Assembly: GCA_963971405.1 (NCBI GenBank)
Contig: OZ020485.1
Span: 12,152,001-12,216,000 of the forward strand
DNA from: Psococerastis gibbosa
Lineage: Eukaryota > Arthropoda > Insecta > Psocodea > Psocidae
Reading direction: 5' to 3'
DNA length: 64,000 nt
This document shows positions 46,536 to 58,863 of this stretch, in pieces. The notes under the pieces were generated by a model that saw only the letters and a program-made list of their open reading frames with translations, had not been told where the DNA came from and searched no databases. Positions within the stretch are counted from its first letter, which is position 1; every line of letters begins with the position of its first letter. The position numbers and the translations under genes were made by a program.

Positions 46536-47611
46536 TTTCTTCTGAGGTCACAATCTGATTGATTGGTTGGCAGCAACTCCCTACATATCATTCTCCAGAT
46601 CTCTCGGTTTCCTATTCAGCTTAGAATCAGGCCTGTCATATAAATTGGCAGACTGGGCATTTGCCCAGGGCGCCAAGCTTCTGGGGGGGGGGGGGGGCAG
46701 TTGAAATGAAAATAATACTTCATGGAATTGTATAAGTTAATTAAAGTAAGCCTTAAGAGTTAACACCTTGTACTTTGGTCGTATTTCTTACAATTCCTTC
46801 CGCAGCATTTTGTTTTAATGGGGTAGGGGCGCTGGAAGATATGTTGCCCAGGTGAAATCCCATGGTCGGGACCTGTTTAGAATGTTAAAAATTGTTGGTA
46901 TAGAAGAAATTTCTGTAAACTATTCGATGTATTGTAGCTGGAGATGAAGAAAATGCTGCCACTGTCAGAGGCGGTGCCAGACCTCATGAAAGGGGGAGGC
47001 ACTTGTAACGTAGCGTAACGATATATAGGTTTTTGAAGGGGGCGGTGTATAATTTGGCGCCCCTCCACCCATTTTCATTAAAGTGTATAACATGAGGAAA
47101 GCCGTTCTCATGAAAAGAAAATTTGTGAGAAATTGGGCTGAATTATCGGGGCTTAGATCATTTTCATAGCAATAAGATGTCTATATTACAGGTAATTAAA
47201 ATTGGGCACAAGGGGGGCCTGGGGGTCTCCCCCGGGAGATTAAAAAAAAATGGGGCTAAAATAGTGGTTTTTTACGCAAGGGGGGGGGGGGGGCAATTGC
47301 CCGCAGTGCCGGTCACTGCGTCCGTCTCTGGCCGCTGTCATCGTTAAGGGTGCATATACGAGTTACCTACCATTGTTACAAAAACTATTGTTCACTTGGT
47401 CAGCATTTTAAGACCTTATGGGTAGGCCCATTCAGTAATAACCATGGTAGAGTTTAGGGAACAAACATAACGGAAATAATCTAATAAAACAGAAAAAATG
47501 GCTAAAGTAGGGGAGAAGGGTTGAAAGTAAAATATTCCACCCTCAAAAAGTAGTGAAAACAGTGGTTTCCTGGCTGGAGTTGTTCCAAGTCTACTTTCCA
47601 ATATAACTCAC
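46536..47611. other. Intron next to the Ig2a exon
   Basis: It contains G runs near 46685 and 47281 and a reverse copy of repeat K near 47190-47300. No second Ig2a-type exon was found. Confidence 0.5.
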
Positions 47612-47773
47612 CCGTCTTTATGCCTGGGAAAATGTTGTTGCCTTCGTCTCGCACCCATGACGTCACGATGACAAAGTCAGAAACGTAGTTTGGTACCTGG
47701 CACCGGAGAATGGCCGTGTTGCCCCGTTGTACATAGACATCGTAGACATGAACGTCCACTTTTTGACTTACAA
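47612..47773 (-). CDS. Dscam2-like receptor, exon encoding first half of Ig2
   Basis: A 162-nt exon in phase 1-1 with 53 whole codons, the size usual for this exon in arthropod Dscams. The acceptor is TTCTTTTTTCGCAG before 47773 and the donor is GGTGAGTT after 47612. The translation begins VSQKVDVHVYDVYVQRGNTA, passes the B-strand cysteine in AILRCQVPNYVSDFVIVTSW and ends PGIKT. The RGNTA.L.C..P..V.DFV.V.SW pattern is diagnostic for the first half of Dscam Ig2, the half involved in homophilic matching. In Dscam1 this position is a bank of alternative exons, but here a single copy lies between two large introns. The junction to 34101 forms T-E-GKYVV, as in family members. The Ig1 exon is not found between here and 64000. 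Confidence 0.93.
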
Positions 47774-48445
47774 CTGCGAAAAAAGAAGAATTCTGTGTTA
47801 AAATAATAAAAAAGTAAAAATCAACTTTCTATCGAATATTGGCGAACATCATGCCAATGCGGACTCTGGTGACTGCTGTTCTGAAAAAGGGAAGTCGTGC
47901 TCTAGCCGAAACAATGGTTCAAGTTTTTCAACCAAGATGTTGGTTCTTCTTCTGCAGGAAGCCTTGTGACCTTGTATCTTCTCTTAGATCAGAGGTTCCC
48001 AACTTTTTCTGCCCGTGGACCACTAGATTATTTTATGATTTTCCGTGAACCACCATGACTCTGACAAGAAAATCGTTAAATTCTAGGATTGAAGTTTGAG
48101 CCCAAAATTACGTGCTAATATTTGATTGAATGTTTAGGACTGGTATCGGTCGGATTTTATAGTTCGTGCCATGACTTACTGTATTTTAGTCCAAATTTCC
48201 AATAAGTCAGCTGTTTTATTTTCTTATTCCTTACTTTGGCCTGTGGACTACCTGATATGTCTGTGGACTACCAGTTGTCCATGGACCACAATTTGGGAGA
48301 CCCTGCCTTAGATTATTACATATGCAGAAGGCGATACTTTTCGTTCCTCGCCTCATGGTCGAAGTATGTTGGTTCCTGAACCATCCAGCTTGACATGTAC
48401 CCACGCATAGCAGGACAACCAGTAACTGCAACCGACAGCGTCAGA
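47774..48445. other. Intron upstream of the Ig2a exon
   Basis: Unrecognised sequence. Wording such as CCCGTGGACCACTAGATT and CTGTGGACTACCAGTTGTCC near 48010-48290 resembles hAT transposon ends, but I cannot confirm it. A minus-strand frame near 48231-48431 starts with a signal-like stretch and lacks support. Confidence 0.4.
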
Positions 48446-49060
48446 TTCTAAGGAATGCAAATTGACAAGGACTTAAACTGGAACAAACACGTGGCTGAGC
48501 TATTAAAAAAACTAAATATTGGCCTCTTTGTAGTCAGCTATGTGTCTCCTCCAGAGGTTACTCTCCAGGCCTATCACTCACTTGTAATGAGTCATATAAA
48601 CCACGGCCTATTGGTCTGGGGAGGGACCTCCGTAGGGAACATGGGCGCTGTACTCAGGCTCCAAAAGAAAAGTGGGGAGTGCAGGTGTGGGGGACATTTA
48701 AACAATTTAAACACCCACACCTACAACACGAGGCAACGGGGAGACCTTGTAAGGCCAGCGCCACGCACAGCCAAGTGTGAGCGACTGGATCCTATACTAC
48801 AACGTTTTGTCTACCTTAGAAAACTCCCGATTGAACTGAGAGCGGCGTGAAATGCTTCTTAATTCCCTAAATTGCTTAGAAACCATCTCTTAGAGAAAGC
48901 TTTCCACGCTGTCACTGAGGCACTAGCACAATGACAATGACAGAACTACCTGATTTTGACGACATTTTGGTGATTTTACTTTATATTTTCATGTCAATTA
49001 CCTGTTGATTACTTGTATTGTATAATTTAGCAGAAACATATATATTTTTTTTGGCTTAAG
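48446..49060 (+). pseudogene. LINE reverse transcriptase C-terminus and 3' end
   Basis: The frame reads MQIDKDLNWNKHVAELLKK, then SHINHGLLVWGG and LQKK, jumps by deletion to NTHTYNTRQRGDLVRPAPR, and ends LRKLPIELR. These are standard end motifs of non-LTR reverse transcriptase ORFs (the W..H, Y.S...S...YG...WG, LQKK and YNTR blocks). About 80-100 residues between LQKK and YNTR are missing. The stop near 48850 is followed by the 3' untranslated sequence shared with 36325-36660 and 36993-37592. The polymerase catalytic region is absent. Confidence 0.85.
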
Positions 49061-50929
49061 GGTATACAGCCATTACCAAATCCATCTGGCAAAAGACATA
49101 TATTTATAAATATATATATATATATATATATAAGCAACTCGGCTTCTGTATCCATTCGCCTCAGGACCTCAGCATTAGAAGCAAGATCTCTCTAAGATGC
49201 GCAATATTCGTCTGTGTGTCCACATTTTCAAACATGCACTTCAAATAGATTCTTCACAGCTTGTGTGAACGCCTCCATACCATCTAGAGGGATTGAGAAA
49301 ACAGAATATTTCACTATTCTCAATCGAAGGTCCAACAGCAGATTCCGGCTCCAAAGTTCTTTCTGCATTTTGATAAAGACATTTCGAGCTGGATCAAAAA
49401 GCTGGGTCATGGGGGCATTTGGCCTATACTGGTCTGCTCATCGCCAAATGGCTAACCTCGCAAGGGTGGGTGTTGGCTAGTAAGTACGTAACGAAACAAG
49501 TGCTCATAACTTGGTGCAAAAACCTGTTTGGTGCATCATCAACTGCATCAATCAGCACTCTACGTTCTTTCCCGAACAACTATTGTATTGTACTACAGGT
49601 ACAAGAACTACTACTGTTACAAATTTGTTAAGAGGGAGTTACTACGTCAATTTGCGTTTTGCGACAAGGTTGGTGGCGTCGCAAAACTATAAATAAAGTG
49701 TCAAGTACTAAGCTTTTATATGAAATTTTCTGCACTGTTTCACCTCTTTCAGAATTCTTATTATGTAGTTACTTTACTACTGTATGCAAATTTACTAGGA
49801 ACTTGCCGACAGGCGACGTTAAAGAATATGAACTTTATACAACTAACATTGCGACAACTCTACATTTTCTATGTGACCCGTCAACCACTTATTCAGCTTT
49901 ACATTATTTACCATTGTTTTGCTCTGGTTCTTCGCCGACTTATTTTCTCTTTTAAAACGTTTCTTCCTTTTATTGCGCGAGTTTCTTATCGTCATTTCCG
50001 AGTGTCGTATGGTACAATACGTACAGTACATTGTTTCTTGAGCGGAAAACTATAGCTTGAAACTTGACATACTCTTGGCAGTCAGAGGCGGCTTGGTGTG
50101 CTGTGAAGGAGTTGGCATGGCTCATCTTGAGCCGCAAGATGAAACAGGAAAGACCTTAGTCCTTAACCAGAACTTAGACCAGAGTAGGAAAATAAGACGG
50201 AACTGAAGTAATGCTGAAAAGTGGTCCCAGGATAGGTCGGGGGAGAAGGAAAAAAAAAAAGGAAAAAAGAGTAGAATATTGCTTTAATCTGTCCAGTAAC
50301 AGTGATATTTTATTGTACAATACTTATACCCCTTCGCATTTTTAAGTCATTGATATATTATTTTATTGAAGTCAGCAAGTCATAAGAGGTGTGATATTTT
50401 TTTATAGCTCTACTCTCAGCATTCCTGTGAAATTTGATTTTTTTACATCATTAAATTCCAACCCTCCCCCCCCCCCTCCGGTCGTCTTTGACACAGCTCT
50501 TCTTACGACTTGCTTCACTTATTTCTTCTACTATATTATTTATAATTTAATAAATATTTATCTGTCCATATACACGTATATGCATGTTTTCACGGATTAA
50601 GTTGTACGCAACTCGTTCTCTTCTGGCACCAAATTTTAAATAAAAAAGAAGTGATCGAATTCATTCTCGCAGCGATTTGCCGATAACTTTTCCACTGTTG
50701 CCGTAGGGCTGGCAGAAGATTTCTTGCCGATTTCGGAAACGGTGCATAATGCATAGCGGTAAGCATCAAGCTTGTTTTATCAATAAGTTTCATTATGGAT
50801 GTACACGTAAATACAGACGACTCTCCTAGTACCGATTTGCCGACTTTTTTTTACTTCCAGGTTGAGACATGGCTTGGTGGTAAAATTGCGAAGGGAGGGT
50901 GTCACAACCATGATGGTTGTTTGCCTGCT
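49061..50929. other. Intron sequence, nothing recognised
   Basis: A TA run lies near 49115-49132. Several overlapping short frames near 49214-50055 have no homology I know and look like chance. C and A runs are near 50246 and 50466. Confidence 0.45.
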
Positions 50930-51135
50930 TGTAACGTACATGTAGACTAGTGGTAAAGACTCTGACTTTCCTCCCCAAGGGTTTTGGTTAATTCGAGTCC
51001 CACAGATCCTACATTTTCTGGCCATGCTTCGGAGGGCATGCAAAGCAGGCGGTCCCGGGCCAGCCTAGTTGAGTGTAAGAGAGGGCTATATAGCCCTAAC
51101 TCCGCTAGGTTGGCTCAGTAATATAACAAAAAGTC
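50930..51135 (+). mobile_element. tRNA-like SINE S1, full length
   Basis: The landmarks are present in order: GTAGACTAGTGGTAAAGAC, AATTCGAGTCC, GGCCATGCTTCGGAGGGCAT, GAGTGTAAGAGAGGGC, AACTCCGCTAGGTTGGC. Confidence 0.8.
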
Positions 51136-52088
51136 ACTGTTTGTTTTGTTTTACTCTCAGAGATCAGTCTATCTAATATTGTTTGGTTTCTGGGGGAGCT
51201 GGAGCTATGATCGACTGACAACATACACCCTGACACTGGTAGTCACTAAAAGCCACAAAGAAAATACCGAATAGGGTTCGAGCTCCGCTAGAGCAAAACA
51301 GTTTTGTCACCGAAAACAATTGAGCCGCGATCCGGCGAGCTACATTTCAATTTTCTGTGCGAGGCGAGTAGCGGCAAATCCCCCCCCCCCCCTACATAAA
51401 ACCAAGCGTCTGATGTAGATGTGTTACAAAAATCAAAATGTAAATTTGCTGATAATACGTGATGGACGAAAAAAGAGTACCAAATACAAAACCGCAGGAA
51501 ATAAAAGCAAACACGAGCAATTTACTGAGTTTATCGTGGTTATAATAAACGTGCATGTTTACTGTGCTTCATGGAGCCCGGAGCTTTGCTGTTTGGTTCA
51601 CTAATTAGCTATCAAAATGCTGGCTCTGTAGTTGTTTTAGAACATCGACATCTCCTATACCTGTTGTATGTGCATTACGAAATTAAACGCCGTGGCACTA
51701 CAGCCCAATGGGATTGTAGGTCTAGGACCACTGCTCTATTTGGGATTTTGTGGTTGGCTGCAGAAGGGAAGACCCAGGCCAGAGGCTAAAAAGTCATCAT
51801 GGAGCCGATCCTCTTCAATGGGAGTGAAAGCTGGACTTCTACACCAAGGAACCTGAGTAAAATAATCGCGAATCAAAATGAAGTGTCTAAAGTAAGTAAG
51901 TAAGTAAGTAAGTATGTATACATAATTGAACAATCAATAAAAATCGAAGCATAAATCCCCAGCACTAAGTACAAAAATGACTTGTCACGCTGGGGTCAAA
52001 AGTTAAGTACAATACATAATTTAATATTATTATTATTATTATAACTTACTATTCAAAAAGTATAAAATTGAGTAGAATAAAAAATAAA
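51136..52088. other. Intron sequence with small repeats
   Basis: 51690-51790 is the dispersed repeat also at 6985 and 23850 (CGTGGCACTACAGCCCAATG). A GTAA/AAGT microsatellite is at 51892-51913 and an ATT run near 52025. No gene is visible. Confidence 0.5.
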
Positions 52089-53040
52089 AATCCCTTTCGG
52101 CTATGGCCGATCAGGTGTAGGGAGATTCCGCAGACCCTGCTTTTCCTCTACGCTACCCAGAGGCGTAAAGTTTTAGAATGATGGCGGGGACAAAACTAAG
52201 TAGACCTTATGACGTCATCAGGCAGGATTGAAGAAAAAACTGATAATATAATAGAAAAATTGTAGAGTTTTACGCATTTTTTAATAGTTGTAAAGTATAG
52301 CTGTAGATTTTACAAAGCTAAAAAAGGAATGCTTACATTCATAATGCTGCAAAGGGGACTATGAAGTAAGAACCACGTCTTACAATGCTCGAAGCTGGGG
52401 GGGGGAGGGGGGTAAAGCCAGAAGGAGCTGGGGGGGGGGACAAGTTGGACCGTGCCCCCCCCCCCCGCCCAACTTTACGCCCCTGATGCTATGTGTAATA
52501 GAAAATAAAAAAAACTTCATTATTTTCCCGATCACAACGTCAACACACAAAACTCTCTTGTGTTCCAAGCTATGACGACTATGAACTTTTACTTATTAAA
52601 TTGTTTTTACTTCGACTGGACGTCATCTTGAAATCGTTAATTTGTCGTAAAAAGTGTAGATTACCATTATCGTAGATAATAATACGATCTTTCAGTCAGA
52701 TTTTAATTCATTCCTCTGCGACCAATATTGACTCAGATATGAATTATATAAGTTTTCAATCGGCCGCCATCATATAAGTAAATAGCGGATCTAGCTGGTT
52801 AACAAACTCGATCAAGGCATTTGTATGATCAATTTTTGTGCCAAGTTTCATCCAAATCGGATAATAATTACGGAAGTTAGAGTGTTTCCTAAAATCGATA
52901 TACATATATATATATATATAACATTTTGAACGGAGGGTGGTTTTAGGCTCAGGGGGTCATGAAATGAAAAGTTGTGAAGAAATTTTCCGAAAGTCGAACA
53001 TTGGTCGCCATCTCAATAGGTAGATGAATCTCCCTAAAAA
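52089..53040 (-). repeat. R2 dispersed repeat, minus strand
   Basis: It is the reverse complement of the R2 landmarks, from CCGATCAGGTGTAGGGAGATT at the left to GGTAGATGAATCTCCC at the right. It holds G- and C-run inserts near 52398-52465. Confidence 0.75.
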
Positions 53041-53392
53041 ATGCAATCAAACTTGTAGCCTCTATAGGTTCGATGGGCACAAAGTTATTTGAGAAGAGAT
53101 CTATGAAGAATTCTGAAACATTTGAAGTAAATGTTTATTGTCAGCTTTATTTATAATTTTTTTTAGATGTTTTTAAAAAATTCTTACTTGAGCGGAGAAC
53201 CTTTATCTCTATTGGAAGAGAATTGAATAGTTTGCAGGCTAAAAATATTGGACACATTGCTAGTCGTACAAGACAGAAGAAAGAAAGAAAGAAAATTGTC
53301 TTTATGTTCTATTACAATCAACCCGACCGAATCCGAAATGACCGCATCAGATAAGATATCTATATTCATAAGAGGTGGGGAATGCGGCAGTC
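53041..53392. other. Intron sequence, nothing recognised
   Basis: AT-rich; no gene is visible. Confidence 0.5.
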
Positions 53393-53470
53393 ATCGAACA
53401 ATTATTATAGGGCGGAGGCCATCCTCAGGGGATGAGGACATTATAGGGTTCGCCCTAATTGTTCGATGAC
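53393..53470. repeat. Short palindrome
   Basis: TCATCGAACAATTA at the left and TAATTGTTCGATGA at the right enclose GGGCG...CGCCC arms and ATCCTCAGGGGATGAGGA. Confidence 0.7.
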
Positions 53471-53574
53471 AGTGAGGCCTTGCCTCTAATGACTATTAAC
53501 ACAGCAGACATTGTAAGTCCAACAAACCTTTTGTTAAATAAGATTACATCACAATTGCCATTAACCTTTACCAA

Positions 53575-53779
53575 TAGAGAGCAGTAGACGACTGGCCGAA
53601 CGTCCTCGAAAACGCTCAAAAGATGAGTTGGAAACTGACCTTCGCGAGTTGGGAGTTCGTAGATGGAGGAGCGTTGTACAAAACGCAGATGATTCGAGGG
53701 GTGTTGTCGAGCAGGCCAAAGAAGAAGAAGAAGAAGAAGAAGAAGAAGAAGAAGAAGAAGAAGAAGAAGAAGAAACATA
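53575..53779 (+). pseudogene. RTE-like LINE 3' end with (GAA)n tail
   Basis: The frame RRLAERPRKRSKDELETDLR continues ELGVRRWRSVVQNADDSRGV and VEQAKE. This is the typical final segment of RTE-like endonuclease-reverse transcriptases (a RPRKRW.D.V..DL..LGV..WR..AQ...W...V..AK pattern). It runs straight into about 20 GAA codons and a stop. RTE-type LINEs end in short tandem repeats, so the GAA run is likely the retrotransposed tail. The rest of the ORF is absent. Confidence 0.75.
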
Positions 53780-54839
53780 GATAGCATTGATATTTATTAG
53801 CCAAGAAAGGTGAACTTAGCTTCTAGTATTTAATGTCAAAATGTCGCACCATGTAAATAATCAGTGTAAATTATGAGCAGGAATACGTTGTGCAGGATGC
53901 AAGCCAATTTGGGCGTTAAAAGAATCTCATTAGGTACAACATTCGAACAAAATTTCGCGATGAAATTTTAACGAAAAATGGCAAACTGTCGTGTTGGGAA
54001 CTTCAAGTAATTCATTTTTAACGTTGGTTGGAGAGAAAAACGTTTCCGCATCGCGTCGCTTCAAATCATATCACGTGAACTTTGGGGGCTCAAGGAGGTG
54101 GGGAGAAGGAAACATCTGAATTTGCAGGAAGTCAGATTTTGGCGTAGAAGAAAAAAAAGTCTGACAAACTTTCCGCTCGAGCGTTTTATTGCGACCATGA
54201 AAGAACTTGTCTGAGTCGTGAAAGTTGTCAGAAAATGTACGTTATTATATGGACAGAATTGTACGTCTAAAAAAGGATAACGTTTCCGTAGCGGGGGGCG
54301 GATGCTAAAAATGGAACCCCCCCCCCCCCGTGTGCCTGTCGCAACGTATATATTGTTTTTTATCTTTCAGGTCAACAACAATAGTAATGTAGCTACCAGA
54401 TTCAGTCAAAAGATGTTGGAAAATTTACAAAGTAGCCTTTGCAATACAAAACAATTCGCCTACGGTAAATGCGCAAAATAAGATCAAATAAATTATTGTG
54501 CGTTGCCAATCCAAGTGGTTCTTACTATTGTCGTACTATTTTTACTAATAAAGAAAAGCGGGTTAAAAAGAAACAGAAATAAAAATAAAAACAATTGAAA
54601 TTTTGTTGATATATTTATTTTTAGGTCACTGAAACCATTGAAATGAAGTACCTACATATACAATACGTGTACTTGACTCCACAGTCCACACCATTGACCA
54701 ATCCTTTGCTTTCATCTCGGGCTCAAAGAGGTTCTTGAACTAATGCAAATGGGGCTCCTGCACGTACCTGAAGTTCACTAGTAGTTTTTTTTTTAAATCG
54801 CTCTTAGTGACAACTATAGTGCCAGGGCTCCTGTTATCA
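53780..54839. other. Intron sequence, nothing recognised
   Basis: No gene is visible. A C run is near 54309. Confidence 0.5.
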
Positions 54840-55420
54840 AACTGTGACTGTTCTCGCCCTACAATCTCCAGGAACCGACCAAGTCTCTATGAGCTGGCCA
54901 ACAACCTGTCCAAACCATCATTGGTGGAGTGGCAAACTTCTTCTTTCTTTTTCAGCCAACCCCCCGTTCTTGGCTGTTAGGCCATTTGACGCCGTGCCGC
55001 ATAGTAGAGCTGGGCCATTCCTTTCTGTGTCGTACTTCGGTTTCCTACCTCTATGCCAATGCAACTGAAAAGGTGATCGGCATTTCCTTCCCTTGGAACC
55101 AGAAGGGGCATTCGAATGAATCAGCGATACCTGCCTATTCTGTGGAGGTGGCTCTGGAGGTAGTCATGTCCTGTGGCCATTCAGGACGCTGCGACAGCGA
55201 TATCCCAGCGCATGTTGCTGGGGATGGTCTTTTTGTTAAGAGTGGTTTCCATCGTTTGCCAGCTGCTCTCACTTTCCAGGCATCTCTGGTGGAGTTCCTG
55301 ACATTTGCTTTTATTAGTCTGCATGCGGTGGAGAAGGTTGCGGCAGTAGACATCCCGCCTTTGCTACGTTTGTCGTTTGACCAGAGACCCATTGTAGGTG
55401 GATATCGGAGTTGATGTGTA
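54840..55420 (-). pseudogene. Decayed LINE with RNase H-zinc tail
   Basis: In shifting minus-strand frames I read GHDYLQSHLHRIGRYR, a stop, then a CPF-like stretch, DHLFSCIGIEVGNR and a RRQMA tail. The H-L-x-R-I ... CPFC ... DHLF-C order is the C-terminal zinc segment that follows RNase H in Jockey- and I-type LINEs. At least one stop and two frameshifts break it. The long plus-strand frames over this interval are antisense shadows. Confidence 0.65.
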
Positions 55421-56147
55421 GCTTTAAGAGCCTATACCGGCATTACCATACAACGTTTCCAGGCAAACAATGGAGCACATTTGGTTCCGTCACTGTTTTA
55501 TTCTACATAATGTATCCATATATTCATATAAGCAACGTTACTTTCCCATAAAAAACATTTCGCATAAACTCATAAAAAATTTACTATGCATACATATGGT
55601 CAACACCCAGACATTGCAGCAGCAAAAAGAAATCAAAATAACACTATTCCCAAGGGTGGTTTTCAAATGAAAGAAGAGGAGGAAGGGACTTGGAAGAAGG
55701 GATGTTGGAGTTTGCATTCACATAGATTGCAGGGGGTGGGGGGTTTGGGGGTAAGTTTCTCGTTGAAACAGGGTGTGAAACTTTAATGAGCCAAGTGCCG
55801 GCCGCTTATCGAATGCGTAACGAGCCTAACGCACCCCTGGGCTTCTCCCTACCCTTTCCATTTTCACCCCTTTCTCCTCCCATACCTTTTACCTTCGCGG
55901 AACCCACTAATCATGTTTTCTACGTCACTCATTTATTTCACTTGTTGCCTTATATCAGCGTTGAAGGACCGTAAAGGTATATACGGTGTGAGCAATTAGT
56001 ATAGGATTCAAACCGTAAAAAGGCAGTAAATAAGGGTCAACAAGCCACTTGTTCGGTTTTGTTACTCTATTTAACACTTAAAACATACCAGCAGCTTTAT
56101 CATGGCGTTTATAATACCGGTATTTATTTAATTCCCTTGTATTAAAA
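55421..56147. other. Intron sequence, nothing recognised
   Basis: 56108-56150 is a P1 fragment. No gene is visible. Confidence 0.45.
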
Positions 56148-56334
56148 AATAGGACATGTAGCGTGGTGGTACAGACTCTGACTTTCACCCGAAAGGTTGT
56201 TGGCTCGGGTCCCACACTGGCTACATTTTCTAGCCATAATTCGGAGGGCATGTAAAGCAGGCGGTCCCGGGCCTTCCTAGTTGAGTGTAAGAGAGGGCTT
56301 TATAGCCCTAACTCCGCTAGGTTGGCTTAGTAAT
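56148..56334 (+). mobile_element. tRNA-like SINE S1, interrupted at its tail
   Basis: The S1 landmarks are complete up to GGTTGGCTTAGTAAT, where the LTR retrotransposon starts. The A-rich SINE tail resumes at 59628, after the element. Confidence 0.85.
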
Positions 56335-57094
56335 TGTGACGTCAGTATCTGTCACAGTAGGTTTTTTCCGGGTCGGTTTGCAAACCTTGGCAAGGTCTGC
56401 AAACATGATCTGGCTTGTGCATTTTGTCGCATCACTTCGGGTGTCGGTTGATGCATGTAGAACTTCAGGCTGTGTACCGTAGATGTCTAGGCCGCTTATG
56501 CTTATACATGGGCGAGACCGGCTTCTTACGGTGTACAGTCTGATTAATCTCTAACGGTCATCCGGAGGTGATAAAAAGGCAGCGACTGACAGTTACTGTG
56601 TCCAGTCTCATCCAACTTTTACCGTAAACGTTCTTTTATTTTTGACATATGTATTTTTTGATTCTTGACTCGCCAAAATCACTTTATTAGAAGATCTCCA
56701 AATTGTGAACGTATAAAAGTGTATAGTGATTATTAGATATAATTGTGAGTGAACTTCAAGAATGAATTTCATGTAAACGCAGTCATGGGGCGGTGAGCGA
56801 GGGCTCCCCCCCAAATCATGCTGATCCAGAACTCAGAGCTGAGCGCATCGGGCCATTGCCCCTCGCGCCCCTTTCGACGGTTACCAGGGACCTCTACACT
56901 GTCAATCCAGCCGAGTTACCAAACTGGCACAAGTGCGTGATATCCCACTTATAGAGTAAGTCCGCTATATGTGAATAATATAATGTACAACCATGTTTAC
57001 CTACGATATTTCTTATTAATTAGCAGAATGACCTATCCGTAGCTAGTCGGATGCTTGAGGAGATTTTAGAGTCAGTTCAAGAGAAATCTCCACA
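56335..57094 (+). repeat. 5' LTR of the non-autonomous element
   Basis: 760 bp, TGTGACGTCAG to ATCTCCACA. It carries a TATAAAAG box at 56712-56719 and a second A/T-rich ATAAAAAGG at 56571. Confidence 0.92.
56712..56719 (+). promoter_or_regulatory. TATA box in the LTR
   Basis: TATAAAAG, placed where an LTR promoter would drive transcription from about 56740-56750. It is repeated in the 3' LTR (59241-59248) and in the solo LTR. Confidence 0.6.
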
Positions 57095-57101
57095 AGAAAA
57101 A

Positions 57102-57114
57102 TGGCGCCCAACGT
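57102..57114 (+). promoter_or_regulatory. Primer-binding site
   Basis: TGGCGCCCAACGT, 7 nt inside the 5' LTR. The wording is that of lysine-tRNA-type sites in Gypsy-like elements, but only about 13 bases are covered before the sequence turns to a T run. Confidence 0.75.
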
Positions 57115-58847
57115 AAATTTTTTTTTTTTTTTTTTTTTTTTTGATTAATGGTTTTTGATAGATAATGTTTCTGTGTTGCAGTTTTATTTTTCTCTTGCAT
57201 TTTGCCACTTACGGCTAATTCGGATTGTTCGCAATGTAACGTAATGATATTGTTCCTTGAATTTTTAATTGCACATGGTTTGCGGTTATATTTGTATAAG
57301 ATAGTACTTTGCCATACGGTATGTTGTTCATAAGATGCCTTGCACTAGGTTCATATTGTACAGTTTTTTTGGTGAGCTCTTTATTCACGTAACGCGTACG
57401 TAATTATTTCTCCCAAATTTGATACATGCACATCTGGCGTGGGTCGATTGGTCACTGGCTAAAGTGCGACTTGAACGAATTTTCACTTGTTTCGGTGATG
57501 GAGAATGCTGTTAGTGGATGGTTTCTTATATTGGGATCTGCTGCAGTTTGGTGTCTTCTTAGGTAATCTGGTGTAACTCTTAATTGAAATTTTTCCTAAG
57601 GTGTCGGGAGTGCCTATGCGAGCCATGGGTTTGGGCTTGTCTTATTAGGTTGCCTCCTGTCAACTGCTACATGTGTGAGCAGGTTCGTTTTTGTCAGCTG
57701 TTAGTGCAGTAACGTGTATACTTTACTGAGAAACTAGGCGTAATTTTTTTCTTTTGTTTTATTTTTCTCTCTAATTGGGTAAGTTTTTCATGTACGTTAA
57801 TTTCTGCCAGTATATTGTCGTGGGCATTGCCAGCCGACAATTGGCTACTGAGATTATTGTATATCTAGATTCTACTTCCTGATTGACTCTTGCCTACTGT
57901 GAGAATTAATGTGTGGTTTGTTTTTTTTCATTACACGTACACGTACCCTTTTACACCGTTAATTTGCTCTAGGCGGAGTGTTGGGTTAGAATGTTAAACT
58001 GAGGCCCATAGGGGGGTTAGGTAGAGTTACATAGGTTACCTACATACTGTATACGTAGAGGTTGGCGTGGTTTAGGTTGAGTGTTTTTATATAGGTTGGT
58101 GTTTGGATGGACTGGTTACTGTTTTGGGGTTAGGGCGAGTGCCCGCCTTACCTATTTTATGAAAATTGTAGCCTTGGCTCATGTGACATTTTTAAATTCT
58201 TGACTGGTCGTTCTTCTCTTTGGGTTGTTTCAATATGCTTGGTAACCTATTTGGTTGTGTAGATGACAAGAGTTCGGTTTCCTTTTTGTTTACAGGTTCC
58301 CTAGAAGTATGTTTGTATCTGGTTAAAGTTCCCCTGGGGACCCCAGATTGTGAATGGTGCCCCCTCTTGCTTCCTCGGTGGTTGAGCCGGGCAGTTTTGA
58401 CCTGTTGTATCACACCTTGGGTATGTTTGTAGCGGGTTCGCCTGAACTTTCAGTGAGATACCTCCTCTAGTTTTGGTTCCATTGGTTGTCGAGCCTGGCA
58501 GTTTTGGCCTGTTGTATCACGCCATGGACGACTAGTAGCAGGCTCGTCTGATTTGTCAGTGACGCTGTTTGAGATGTTGGTACTGATGGAACTCTGGTTT
58601 TCCTGTTCAACTTGTATGTTTGCTTGTGTGAATGAGTCTTGTGGTTCTCTGAAATGTATGTCATTGGTTTCCTTTTTATTTATTTATATCTCTTGTCACC
58701 TCAGAACCCGACTCTGTATTTTTCTTGGTATCGTATACCCGATTGCTCCTTAATGATTGAATTGTAACATGTACCCTAATCTGTGTCTGACTTGCAGAAC
58801 TGTTTATTATTTTTTGGTTTTCTTTCTCTCTCCTTTCGCTTTTTTTT
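57115..58847 (+). other. Non-coding internal region of the LTR element
   Basis: It begins with a ~26-base T run. A direct duplication spaced ~107 bp lies at about 58376-58456 and 58483-58563, each with GGCAGTTTTG and CCTGTTGTATCAC. No retroviral-type motif appears in any frame. The duplicated block could be an RNA packaging or structural signal, which is conjecture. Confidence 0.7.
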
Positions 58848-58863
58848 GGGGGGGGGGATATTC
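58848..58863 (+). promoter_or_regulatory. Polypurine-like tract
   Basis: A run of ten G, then ATATTC, immediately before the 3' LTR. It would serve as the plus-strand primer site. Confidence 0.55.

Noticed and set aside
48231..48431. A minus-strand frame with a signal-peptide-like start, as a possible first exon
   Set aside because: It lies between internal Dscam-like exons and repeats. It has no donor in a matching phase and no family resemblance.
54929..55414. A 161-codon plus-strand frame
   Set aside because: It is antisense to the decayed LINE tail, whose H-L-x-R-I and DHLF motifs are on the minus strand.
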